A stretch of 16,134 nt of DNA from Site-B1 sp963722665 (GTDB lineage Bacteria; Bacteroidota; Bacteroidia; Flavobacteriales; Flavobacteriaceae), in the NCBI GenBank assembly GCA_963722665.1, contig CAVRNW010000005.1, positions 1 to 16,134 on the forward strand, written 5' to 3'. The translations under genes and the position numbers were made by a program. Positions 1 to 7,344 of this stretch are shown here, piece by piece. Position 1 is the stretch's first letter. Every line of letters starts with the position of its first letter. A model generated the notes under the pieces. That model saw only the letters and a list, made by a program, of their open reading frames with translations, searched no databases and was not told the DNA's origin.

Positions 1-1
1 A

Positions 2-1576
2 AAGCGTGAATACGAAAGTAAAATGCATACAGCAACCGCTTTTATGTTGTTTTCAGCTGCTTATAATATTTTGCACAACTTAAAGAATGTCGCTTCAGAT
101 GATCTAAGTGTCATGAAGAACAAATTCGCCGGAATTCCAGAATTGTCTCTTATGTCACCATTAAAGGGGATCTCATGTTGTTTATATTATTATGATAAGT
201 ACTTAGGACATCCGGACATAGTCAAAAGTGATAAGGACGTAGTCGATTTTACAGTTGTTTATTTTGAAGCATTGATCGATGAAATTCAACTTCGTAAAAG
301 CTCTTTGGAATATCAGGAAACCATTTTGGACAGGACCTATAAGCTTGAGAATTCAGACTTTGCGGTTTCCGGCTGGAGTAATGTATTCGCAGGAACAGCA
401 AAAAGTATAGAATTTAATAAGATATACTTTGAACAGATTGTTGGTAACAGAGATGCAAAACATTTTGCACGTCGTTTAACAGAACGTATGTTGAGTTATG
501 ACTTTACTGCCAAGAAAAATCCATTTCAGGAACTGGGAGGTTTTATGCCGGTTTTTATGGGTTATGGAATTCCCGGAACAGGAAAAAGTATGCTCATTGC
601 TGCCATCGCAACTCGTTTGAAAGAACATTGTACCAATTTGGATATTCCCTTCTTATTCCATCCAATGCCAGATACATTAATTAGCACTTTTCAAGGAGGA
701 TCTGCTGAGAAAATGGTGGAATGGATGAAACCGCTTCAAGATCCAACAAAACTCATTTTTGCACCTATAGATGATGCCGAGAACAATCTGCAGGAAAGAA
801 CCGCACAAGGTGTTTCAGCAGGAGTTAAGGAAGTAATTGGTGTGTTTTTAAGATATACTGAAGGCGCCTATGCCGTTAATTACGGTAACAGCTCAATTGG
901 ATTGTTTACTAACTTACCGGAAATGTTGGATAAGGCGGTCATATCCCGGGTTCAGGGTCGTTTCAAAATTGATGGAGCCAGGAGCGAACATGATTTTCTT
1001 GATCAGGACCACTTATGGTGGCGTAAGTTTGAAAAGACCATACCAGATTTTGTAAATATGGAAGATCCGGTGGCTTACCAGTATCTGGATGATCAAAAAT
1101 CCGTTAAAAATTTAAGTGAAATTTTGAATCTGATAGAAAAACCATCCGAAGAAAGGGTGCTTGAGACATTTGAGAAAATTGACAAGATCCATGATACGAA
1201 TGAACATTTGTTCTATGCCGCGTTGTTCAAAGAAATACAAAAGATATTTCCTTTCTTTTCTTCTCGTGATGTTAGAAATATACAGTCTGCTGTATCTCTT
1301 CGTCTAACCGATTTTGATCTGGAAAAAGGCTGGTTTGACAATCCAGAGATTTATTTTAAACAGGATTACGAAACCAAATACAATATGCTTCAGGAATTGA
1401 TGAGAGCAAATATGAAAGGTCTTAATTTTTCTGATATAAGGAAGCAGGAAGTTGTCCGATACTTGGATAATGTTGCGACCATAGCAGATACAGACTTCAA
1501 ACGAAAAGTAGATCAGCGTGTAAACCAATTAAATATCGATCTGGAGGCCCGGGAACAATTTGAGAAAGGTAAATAA
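2..1576 (+). CDS. AAA+ family ATPase (5' end probably outside the window)
   Basis: This is an ATP-driven remodelling enzyme of the AAA+ superfamily; its substrate is unknown. Counting from the ATG at 23, a Walker A motif GIPGTGKS lies at residues 182-189. The Walker B stretch LIFAPIDDAE is at about 245-253. A sensor-1 region with TNLPE follows at about 296-300, then LDKAVISR, whose arginine near 309 looks like the arginine finger. Residues 1-165 form an N-terminal region I do not recognise, and residues 330-517 are probably helical. The frame stays open to the left edge (codons from base 2), with no stop and no clear ribosome binding site before the ATG, so the gene may begin upstream. Its stop abuts the next start codon (TAA then ATG), which implies an operon with the NUDIX gene. 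The fold is confident; the cellular role is not known. Confidence 0.85.
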   Translation, partial: KREYESKMHTATAFMLFSAAYNILHNLKNVASDDLSVMKNKFAGIPELSLMSPLKGISCCLYYYDKYLGHPDIVKSDKDVVDFTVVYFEALIDEIQLRKSSLEYQETILDRTYKLENSDFAVSGWSNVFAGTAKSIEFNKIYFEQIVGNRDAKHFARRLTERMLSYDFTAKKNPFQELGGFMPVFMGYGIPGTGKSMLIAAIATRLKEHCTNLDIPFLFHPMPDTLISTFQGGSAEKMVEWMKPLQDPTKLIFAPIDDAENNLQERTAQGVSAGVKEVIGVFLRYTEGAYAVNYGNSSIGLFTNLPEMLDKAVISRVQGRFKIDGARSEHDFLDQDHLWWRKFEKTIPDFVNMEDPVAYQYLDDQKSVKNLSEILNLIEKPSEERVLETFEKIDKIHDTNEHLFYAALFKEIQKIFPFFSSRDVRNIQSAVSLRLTDFDLEKGWFDNPEIYFKQDYETKYNMLQELMRANMKGLNFSDIRKQEVVRYLDNVATIADTDFKRKVDQRVNQLNIDLEAREQFEKGK

Positions 1577-2158
1577 ATGGAAAACAAGCTAAAAAACATT
1601 GCATACATCCCACTTTCAAATGAATGGGCAACTCTTAATAGAATTGATTACGATTATCAATTCAAAGATGGTCGTTGGAAACGATTATCACGAGAGAGTT
1701 ATGATAGAGGCAACGGAACATCCATTTTACTTTATAATAAAGAAAAAGAAACGGTTATTTTAACTAAACAATTCAGGATGCCGGCGTATGCTAATAATAA
1801 AAATGACGGCATGTCAATTGAAGTATGTGCAGGTGCATTGGATAAAGATGAGGCACCTGAAATATGTATCATTCGTGAGGTTGAAGAAGAAGTTGGATAC
1901 AAAATAAACAAAGTGACCAAAGTATTGGAAGCCTATACTTCACCCGGTGCAGTAACTGAAAAAATGTATATGTTCATTGCAGAATATTCAGATGAAATGA
2001 AGGTAAATAGTGGAGGAGGAGTAGATTCTGAAGATGAGGACATAGAAGTGTTGGAAATAACTTTTAAGGAAGCAATAAAAATGATGCACAGATTCGAAAT
2101 AAAAGATGCTAAAACTATCATGTTGCTGCAATATGCGCAAATTAATAGCTTATTGTAA
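1577..2158 (+). CDS. nudK: NUDIX hydrolase, NudK/YffH type (GDP-mannose hydrolase family)
   Basis: This enzyme is predicted to cleave a nucleoside diphosphate linked to another group. E. coli NudK hydrolyses GDP-mannose to GMP and mannose 1-phosphate. The Nudix box is perfect: it starts at GALDKDE (about residues 86-92), has seven spacer residues, then REVEEEVGY. The flanking sequences resemble NudK from memory: DRGNGTSILLYN before the box, YTSPGAVTE after it, and the acidic GGGVDSEDEDIEVLE segment. The length of 193 residues fits the family (about 190-200). The ATG directly follows the stop of the AAA+ gene, and this gene's stop directly precedes the next ATG, so translation is probably coupled. 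The NUDIX assignment is very secure. The GDP-mannose specificity is inferred from family resemblance. Confidence 0.88.
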   Translation: MENKLKNIAYIPLSNEWATLNRIDYDYQFKDGRWKRLSRESYDRGNGTSILLYNKEKETVILTKQFRMPAYANNKNDGMSIEVCAGALDKDEAPEICIIREVEEEVGYKINKVTKVLEAYTSPGAVTEKMYMFIAEYSDEMKVNSGGGVDSEDEDIEVLEITFKEAIKMMHRFEIKDAKTIMLLQYAQINSLL

Positions 2159-2974
2159 ATGCAAAAATTAAAGGACGCTAATTTATTCCGTAGTGAACTC
2201 ATTCCTGTAAGTGGGAAACTGGTTGAGCGTTATAATCAATGCCTTATTAAATTAGGACTAGATCCAACAAAATTGAAGAATTTTTTGATTGACGGTATTG
2301 GTTGGAGTCCGGAAATCGCCGAGGAAAAGAAAAAGGTTCATTATCTGAACAATGGTGATGCAAATGCACATGCTATAATTATTTCACCTTTGCAAAAAGG
2401 TAAACCTGTTTATGCTCCTTTTCATTCGTTTGATAGAGAAATAATGAAACTTGTATTTAAAGTTTATGAAGATAAAATAAATGACATAACTCGTGATTGC
2501 GCCATTTGTGTTGATTTTGATCAGAATATTGACACATTTTACGAGCCATTGGATATATTAAAATATGAGAATATTCAGGTTGGTTTTAGATTGATAAATG
2601 ATCTTGATGACATCCAAAAACAGCAACAACTACTTATAGAAAAGTTTAAACGAGACAATAATTTTATCGATGAAAACATTCATGAGGAATTATTAAAATC
2701 TGCAAAAAAATATGGGGATCTTCGTGATCGGGATTTAAGTTTACCAGACCTTCAATTTGAAACAGATTCTTTTTTTACTGAAGCTTTTGGAGGTATTTAT
2801 GTTTTGAGAGACTTCATTACACCAATAGTTGTTTTTGAAGATGAGGAAGCATACAAAGTGGCCATAAAAGACACTAGCCATGAAGTATTGATTTATCACG
2901 TTTCACAACCTGAACTCATGGATAAGCTTCGGGATCATCTAATCATTGAATGTGATCTCGAGGAAGGTTGTTAA
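2159..2974 (+). CDS. Unrecognised conserved protein, N-terminal fragment (frame broken near 2966)
   Basis: This is a soluble protein with no signal peptide or membrane segment and no motif I can tie to a function. It may belong to a Bacteroidota-specific domain of unknown function (I suspect DUF6638, from memory and unchecked). The start codon abuts the nudK stop. The frame ends at TAA 2972-2974, but the +1 frame from 2967 continues with a protein-like stretch, VVKTDRYQRIKKFVFYEE, until about 3018. After that the original frame resumes, beginning ALRMPKHLVKE, and runs to 3397. One extra base at 2966-2967 and one missing base near 3018-3019 would therefore explain the break. The repaired product would be about 412 residues. 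The 271-residue fragment alone is probably not the native protein. Confidence 0.75.
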   Translation: MQKLKDANLFRSELIPVSGKLVERYNQCLIKLGLDPTKLKNFLIDGIGWSPEIAEEKKKVHYLNNGDANAHAIIISPLQKGKPVYAPFHSFDREIMKLVFKVYEDKINDITRDCAICVDFDQNIDTFYEPLDILKYENIQVGFRLINDLDDIQKQQQLLIEKFKRDNNFIDENIHEELLKSAKKYGDLRDRDLSLPDLQFETDSFFTEAFGGIYVLRDFITPIVVFEDEEAYKVAIKDTSHEVLIYHVSQPELMDKLRDHLIIECDLEEGC

Positions 2975-3019
2975 AACAGATCGATATCAGCGAATAAAGA
3001 AATTTGTTTTTTACGAAGA

Positions 3020-3397
3020 GCCTTAAGGATGCCAAAACATCTTGTTAAGGAAATATTGGATGATAAGGTATTGTTTAAAAGTTATTTGAATAAAATAGAT
3101 GTTAAAGCCCTTAAACTGGTAAACGGTGTTGAAATTTATTTGGAACGCTTGGAACGCAGCAATGAATACAAGGTCCATGATATGGTTGATGATAAGTTCT
3201 ACTATGCCTTGCATCAACCACATTCATCACTTACACCAATACATCAGGATTTGATCTGGAAATTATTGGTAAATATTTCACCAAAAGATGTTCTGTATCT
3301 CTATTGGTATGATAAAGAGAAATTTTATAAACTTTACAAGGACTGGGACGAGTCTTTTAAAGAATGGGTTATTGAAATAATTAGTAACAATATTTAA
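3020..3397 (+). CDS. Unrecognised conserved protein, C-terminal fragment of the gene starting at 2159
   Basis: This frame is the same as that of the preceding fragment and very probably encodes its C-terminal third. An ATG at 3029 would give a separate product of 122 residues, but that methionine appears internal: the coding-like sequence of the intervening frame (from 2967) runs straight into residues ALRM just before it. No known domain is visible. The segment is rich in Lys, Asp, Glu, Tyr and Trp, including DVLYLYWYDKEKFYKLYKDW, and looks soluble. It is followed by 81 non-coding bases and then the four-helix-bundle gene. The link to the upstream fragment is well supported by frame continuity; the function is unknown. 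Confidence 0.7.
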   Translation, partial: ALRMPKHLVKEILDDKVLFKSYLNKIDVKALKLVNGVEIYLERLERSNEYKVHDMVDDKFYYALHQPHSSLTPIHQDLIWKLLVNISPKDVLYLYWYDKEKFYKLYKDWDESFKEWVIEIISNNI

Positions 3398-3432
3398 AAA
3401 ATATAGACTAATTCTTATGAGCCTGAAGTTGG

Positions 3433-3449
3433 AAGTTTTAAGCTTGAAG
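3433..3449. repeat. Left arm of an inverted repeat flanking the four-helix-bundle gene
   Basis: The 17 bases AAGTTTTAAGCTTGAAG are, in reverse complement, identical at 16 of 17 positions to bases 3862-3878 beyond the other end of the four-helix-bundle gene. The arm lies in a stretch carrying three copies of GAAGTT (3425-3430, 3432-3437, 3446-3451). The two arms bracket about 410 bases that contain only that gene. Confidence 0.6.
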
Positions 3450-3478
3450 TTTATTATCTTTATTAAAGTAAATATTTC

Positions 3479-3835
3479 ATGAAATTTAAATTCGAAGATT
3501 TAATTATTTGGCAAAAAGGGATGGAATTAGGTGAGGATATGAATAAGTTAGCTAAAAGTTTTCCAAAGGAAGAACTTTATAATTTATCATCTCAAATAAG
3601 AAGAGCTTCTGATTCAATTGCCTTGAACATTTCTGAAGGGTCGATATTACAATCTGTACCTGAAAACAGGAAATTTCTTGGTTATTCAATTCGTTCAACA
3701 GCGGAAGTTGTTACATGTTTACATAAAGCCAAAAGAAGAAAATATATATCTGAAGACGAATTTCAAATGTTTTATAAGAATTGTTTTGATTTAATGAATA
3801 TGACAATAGCATTTAGAAATAAAATTAAAAACTAA
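3479..3835 (+). CDS. Four-helix-bundle protein of the S23/intervening-sequence family (TIGR02436 type)
   Basis: This is a small helical protein of the family first seen encoded in 23S rRNA intervening sequences, and related to the bAvd accessory proteins of diversity-generating retroelements. The family hallmarks are FEDLIIWQKGMEL near the N-terminus and the stretch LSSQIRRASDSIALNISEG at about residues 38-56. The length of 118 residues is typical. No reverse transcriptase, template repeat or rRNA lies nearby, so neither an rRNA nor a DGR role is supported here; such orphan copies are common in Bacteroidota and their function is unknown. The gene interrupts the + strand cluster and is bracketed by inverted repeats (3433-3449 and 3862-3878), so it may be a late insertion. 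The ATG at 3479 fits the usual family N-terminus. Confidence 0.88.
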   Translation: MKFKFEDLIIWQKGMELGEDMNKLAKSFPKEELYNLSSQIRRASDSIALNISEGSILQSVPENRKFLGYSIRSTAEVVTCLHKAKRRKYISEDEFQMFYKNCFDLMNMTIAFRNKIKN

Positions 3836-3861
3836 AATGTACAACTGCTTCAAGCTCCTTG

Positions 3862-3878
3862 CTTCAAGCTTCAAACTT
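3862..3878. repeat. Right arm of the inverted repeat flanking the four-helix-bundle gene
   Basis: The bases CTTCAAGCTTCAAACTT match the reverse complement of 3433-3449 at 16 of 17 positions. A 10-base direct repeat, GCTTCAAGCT, occurs at 3847-3856 and again at 3861-3870, overlapping this arm. The arm ends 7 bases before the start codon (3886) of the next gene. Confidence 0.6.
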
Positions 3879-3885
3879 TAAATAT

Positions 3886-4197
3886 ATGACACTTGAACTC
3901 ATTGTTTTTGTAGCCTCAATATTATTTGGAATTCTTTTGTACTGGAGAGAGTCGAATGGAAACGGGTTCTATCGATTTGTTAATAAATTGGTGAATTCTA
4001 AGGAATTACAAATGAAACCAACTGATAAAAAAGGATTTATCTTTCAGCAACCTTTTCTGTTAAGACTTGTTTATATTACTGCTCTTTTCCTAATTGTTTT
4101 TATTGGTTTTGAAGTTTTTAATTCCGATAAACTATACAACAGTTTCTATATTCACATCTATTGTTGTAGGAACGTTAATAGGAACCTATGTTGCTAA
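3886..4197 (+). CDS. Small integral membrane protein, N-terminal fragment (frameshift near 4138)
   Basis: I do not recognise the family. From the ATG at 3886 (preferred over 3859, which lies in the repeat arm), two membrane segments are visible at about residues 3-20 and 56-77. After residue 84 the frame runs into an implausible Cys-rich end, IYCCRNVNRNLCC. The +1 frame instead carries a good third membrane segment, VSIFTSIVVGTLIGTYVA. Removing one A at 4138-4139 joins them as DKLY-TVSIFTS and gives a protein of about 175 residues with three membrane segments and a charged tail. The gene sits in the same-strand cluster before another three-TM protein, which suggests a membrane-associated function for the cluster. 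Confidence 0.7.
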   Translation: MTLELIVFVASILFGILLYWRESNGNGFYRFVNKLVNSKELQMKPTDKKGFIFQQPFLLRLVYITALFLIVFIGFEVFNSDKLYNSFYIHIYCCRNVNRNLCC

Positions 4198-4414
4198 TTT
4201 TGTAATTAAATCTGGTGATGTAATTGATGAAAAATCCGATTCATTGGAAGACATAGTTCATGACACTTTAGAAAAAGGAAAAGATTTCATTGAAGATCTA
4301 ACTTCTAAAGAAGATGAAGTTGTTGAAGAAATAAAGGAGGAACCTAAAAAAGAAGAACCTGAAACGGATGAAAAAAGCGCAAGGGACAGGTTGAAGGATA
4401 AAGGACTTTTATGA
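4139..4414 (+). CDS. Small integral membrane protein, C-terminal fragment of the gene starting at 3886
   Basis: This frame supplies the third membrane segment (about 4142-4210) and a highly charged, acidic, probably cytoplasmic tail rich in Glu, Asp and Lys, ending ARDRLKDKGLL. The frame has no ATG. A TTG at 4094 could formally start it, but that region overlaps the better-supported frame of the upstream fragment, so it is probably not a real start. The two fragments are best read as one gene with a one-base insertion at 4138-4139. The tail has the look of an unstructured or coiled-coil interaction region; no specific partner is shown. Confidence 0.65.
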   Translation, partial: TVSIFTSIVVGTLIGTYVANFVIKSGDVIDEKSDSLEDIVHDTLEKGKDFIEDLTSKEDEVVEEIKEEPKKEEPETDEKSARDRLKDKGLL

Positions 4415-4491
4415 TTAACGATTGTGGATTTTAGATTTAAGAATTTTATTTGAAAGCAAGGCTAAAGCCTGTAAACTAGAGACTATAAACT

Positions 4492-4788
4492 ATGTTAAGA
4501 AACTACTGGAACAAAGGAGCCAAGCAAAAGCGCCGAGTAATAATCACCATATTATTGTTGATTATCGCTCTATTTTTTCTTCGTGACGATTATCAGCCGG
4601 CTTTGTTATTCGTTAGAAAATTCATATTTGTTATTTTGTTGAGTGCCCTATTATTATTTCTGGGATTGAGAAATTTTAGGAGATCAACCAGTGCCGGAAA
4701 ACGATTTGGCATATTATTTCTATTAATTATATTTTTTGGACTGCTTTATATGTTGTCGGATGGCATTTTAAAATGTACGATTATATGA
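4492..4788 (+). CDS. Small three-TM membrane protein, unknown function
   Basis: This 98-residue protein begins with a basic segment (KGAKQKRR) followed by three hydrophobic helices at about residues 15-30, 43-59 and 72-88. The loop between helices 2 and 3 is basic (RNFRRSTSAGKR), so by the positive-inside rule that loop would be cytoplasmic. No family is recognised. Its stop codon overlaps the next gene's start in an ATGA arrangement (4785-4788), a strong sign of translational coupling. The 77 bases upstream (4415-4491) are AT-rich non-coding sequence with a small hairpin (AGGCT-AA-AGCCT, 4459-4470) and two TAAACTA direct repeats. Confidence 0.7.
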   Translation: MLRNYWNKGAKQKRRVIITILLLIIALFFLRDDYQPALLFVRKFIFVILLSALLLFLGLRNFRRSTSAGKRFGILFLLIIFFGLLYMLSDGILKCTII

Positions 4789-6212
4789 AGACCTACAATG
4801 TCTTCAATCATTTAAATAAAGTAGAAATCAATGAATTGCCTTTAACTCAAAACGAAAGGATACAGCCATTGCGTAATATCTTTTCTATGGCTAATGAAAG
4901 TGTAGGAGAGACCAAGGATGTATCATTGCCTCATTTAGTAAGAGTTGATGCTCAAAATAAATGGACAATGGCCATTCAGCCAACAGAAAAATACGTTTGG
5001 CAGCGTATAAGTGATAATATAGAGGAATTATTTGCTGTTTCCAGTACAACTCCATTTCCAAGATTTTCAAATGAGAATAGGATTTCGGTTACATTTTCAA
5101 TTGGTGAATCCTTAAAGTTTAGTAGAAATACCTATCATGCGGTTGTTCAGCGGTTTAATTTCTTTCAGCTATTCACTCTTGAACCCGGAGACACATTCTA
5201 CATGAAGAATGATTCAGGGAATTGGGTTGAAGTAGTCAGTTTAATCAAATGGAAAGGCTTCTTTTTTCCTTATCCAACTTTTGGTGGAGTCTTGGTGATA
5301 GATAAAGGAGAACATGATTTCATGGATTATCTTGAGAGAATTGCCATAGGTAAAGGAACCTATATAGCCCCTGAAGAAATGAAGAACTATGACTATTTGC
5401 AGCGTCAGAATACCTTAAGTGAAAAAGTTTCCCGTTTACAGGCCGAATCGTTAAAATTTCTTGGCGGATTTTCAGATCCATTGCCCTGGAATATGGAAAC
5501 AGCTGTTAAAATTCCAGATCTGGAAGACGACCAAAATCCGCAACCTTTTGTTACCGATTTTGATTTTTCAGGTACCAAAACTGAAGCTTACAGCGGATTA
5601 TACCATTGGTTTGGATTAGAGCCTGTGGGAGATGAGCGAACCAGCTTGTCCTTTAGTGTATTTATTCCGGCAGATGGAACAGATAAGGTGTTTTATTATG
5701 ATCATGCGGCCAAAAAGCAGGGTTATGCAGGGGTTTCTGCAATGCCTTTAAAAGTAATTGAATCAAGAAAAGAATTTGATTGGTCTGTAAATAAACCGGT
5801 TGAATTCAGACCATATATTAAAGATATTGCAGGAAGGAAACGCATGTTCTTTTTGGGTACTATATCGGCAATTAGAAGTGATGATGCAAGTAAATTTGAC
5901 GGTTCTGCAACACCTGATCTGGCATTGATTGACAGTGAATACCGTGATGTGGTTTGGGTAGATGCTAAGCACCCAAGTCAATGGGATAAATTAGTATACG
6001 AGCAATTAAATGAGGCATGGAGGGCAAGTGAAGGAATAGGGGAGTATTATATTGATGAAATTAAACCTGTACCTGATGTAAAAGTGGATAATCCTGATGC
6101 GTTAAAAGTTATTGATTCCTTAAAAGCAATTATCGAAAAAGACAAACAACAAAAGGTTATTGAAAAACTTCAAAAACAGATTGATTCAATCCAGGCTTTA
6201 AAGGAGAATTAA
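4785..6212 (+). CDS. Unrecognised 475-residue soluble protein with C-terminal coiled coil
   Basis: I do not recognise this protein. It has no signal peptide or membrane segment. Its aromatic-rich body (for example GLYHWFGLEPVGDE and DVVWVDAKHPSQWDKL) suggests a folded cytoplasmic protein. The last 40 or so residues, containing IDSLKAIIEKDKQQKVIEKL, form a likely coiled coil. I chose the ATG at 4785 because it makes an ATGA overlap with the preceding stop; an in-frame ATG at 4773 is the alternative and adds four residues. The gene ends four bases before the convergent hutG stop, and no terminator hairpin is visible there. As the last gene of the + strand cluster it may act with the AAA+ ATPase and the membrane proteins, but this is only inferred from position. 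Confidence 0.75.
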   Translation: MKTYNVFNHLNKVEINELPLTQNERIQPLRNIFSMANESVGETKDVSLPHLVRVDAQNKWTMAIQPTEKYVWQRISDNIEELFAVSSTTPFPRFSNENRISVTFSIGESLKFSRNTYHAVVQRFNFFQLFTLEPGDTFYMKNDSGNWVEVVSLIKWKGFFFPYPTFGGVLVIDKGEHDFMDYLERIAIGKGTYIAPEEMKNYDYLQRQNTLSEKVSRLQAESLKFLGGFSDPLPWNMETAVKIPDLEDDQNPQPFVTDFDFSGTKTEAYSGLYHWFGLEPVGDERTSLSFSVFIPADGTDKVFYYDHAAKKQGYAGVSAMPLKVIESRKEFDWSVNKPVEFRPYIKDIAGRKRMFFLGTISAIRSDDASKFDGSATPDLALIDSEYRDVVWVDAKHPSQWDKLVYEQLNEAWRASEGIGEYYIDEIKPVPDVKVDNPDALKVIDSLKAIIEKDKQQKVIEKLQKQIDSIQALKEN

Positions 6213-6216
6213 TAAT

Positions 6217-7236
6217 TTAATTTGTATTCGCTCGAATAAAATCGGTAATTAAATAGGAGATCAATTTACCAACCTGATCCTTTGATTTTCTTTTTGGTGC
6301 AGCTTCACAGATATGTAAATATGATGCATTTTTATGGCTTCCAAAAAAGTGAACGAACTCCCTGGCATTACTAACACTAAAACCACTGGGTGTTTGTCTG
6401 CTACTGGGTATATTTTCAACGGCATCACAATCAATTTCAATCCCAAAATTATTTTTAGATACGTGATCTAAAGCAATCTGCATTTCAGATCTGAACTTTA
6501 ATTCCTTTCGCACTTTAATAGCTTCGAACGTATTATATTGAATGGATTTTAATTTATTAATTGTTTTAAAAGTATTTTCTGACGTATAATTTTCATGCAA
6601 TCCAAAAACAAAATAATTTTTTAAAAAGCCTTCAGCAAAAGCATAGCTAAATCCATTTCCACTATGTCTGCCTTCTTCCGGTCTAAAGTCAGGATGTGCA
6701 TCAAAATTGATGGCATTTACTGTATTATTATTTACTAATGCGGTTCCTTTTAGGTTTCCATAAGCGTTATTATGCCCACCACCAATGATAATAGGTATTT
6801 TTCCTGCCTTTACGATTTGGTACACCAGATCGGTAACGTGTATATCGATCTCTGAAACTAAATTACGGGCAAGTTTTATGTCACTTTTTTTATTCTGGTT
6901 TAATTTATTTAAGGTTTCCATCTCTTTGGTAAAATCCAAATGTCCCAAAACCAAAACTTTCTCCGCTAAATTCAATCGGTTACTTTGAGTATTTAACAAA
7001 ATTTTAATTGTGGCTTCCCAAGCTCTTGAAGTGCCTGATTTTCCGTAGTTTGCGAAAACTCCAATATCCTCAGGAATACCAAATATTACATACTTGACAT
7101 CTAAATTTTTAAGTTGATCGTATATATTGAAAATCTTGGTTAATAGTTTAACGTGCTCACCAAATTTGGATTCACCGGAACGTAGGTTTAATAGTTTATT
7201 TAGAGTAGATTTATTAAATAATATTAGGTTATCCAT
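6217..7236 (-). CDS. hutG: Formimidoylglutamase, arginase/agmatinase (ureohydrolase) family
   Basis: This enzyme is predicted to hydrolyse N-formimidoyl-L-glutamate to glutamate and formamide, the last step of one histidine-degradation route. The binuclear Mn site of ureohydrolases is intact: GGGH (residues 152-155), FDAHPD (178-183, ligands D179, H181, D183) and IDCD (268-271). The length is 339 residues. I chose the ATG at 7236 over the TTG at 7242 used by the longest frame. The substrate assignment rests mainly on hutI lying 1 kb upstream on the same strand, because ureohydrolases share these motifs; an agmatinase- or arginase-like role is the alternative. The gene is separated from hutI by a gene on the opposite strand, so it probably has its own promoter. 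Confidence 0.82.
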   Translation of the reverse strand: MDNLILFNKSTLNKLLNLRSGESKFGEHVKLLTKIFNIYDQLKNLDVKYVIFGIPEDIGVFANYGKSGTSRAWEATIKILLNTQSNRLNLAEKVLVLGHLDFTKEMETLNKLNQNKKSDIKLARNLVSEIDIHVTDLVYQIVKAGKIPIIIGGGHNNAYGNLKGTALVNNNTVNAINFDAHPDFRPEEGRHSGNGFSYAFAEGFLKNYFVFGLHENYTSENTFKTINKLKSIQYNTFEAIKVRKELKFRSEMQIALDHVSKNNFGIEIDCDAVENIPSSRQTPSGFSVSNAREFVHFFGSHKNASYLHICEAAPKRKSKDQVGKLISYLITDFIRANTN

Positions 7237-7344
7237 AAACAATATATTAGGTTATAAATAAATACGAAATTACAATTTATTATAGCTATTAAATAATTAA
7301 ATTTAACAACTTAAAAACGTTTTAACACTAAATTTTTTCAACTT

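Noticed and set aside
3479..3835. Naming the four-helix-bundle protein ribosomal protein S23, or part of a diversity-generating retroelement
   Set aside because: There is no 23S rRNA around it, and no reverse transcriptase or template/variable repeat in the window.
4459..4470. AGGCT-AA-AGCCT hairpin as an intrinsic terminator inside the cluster
   Set aside because: The five-base stem with a two-base loop is too short and is not followed by a T-run, so it is not supported as a terminator.
7237..7242. TTG start for the HutG-like protein
   Set aside because: The in-frame ATG two codons downstream is a better start.
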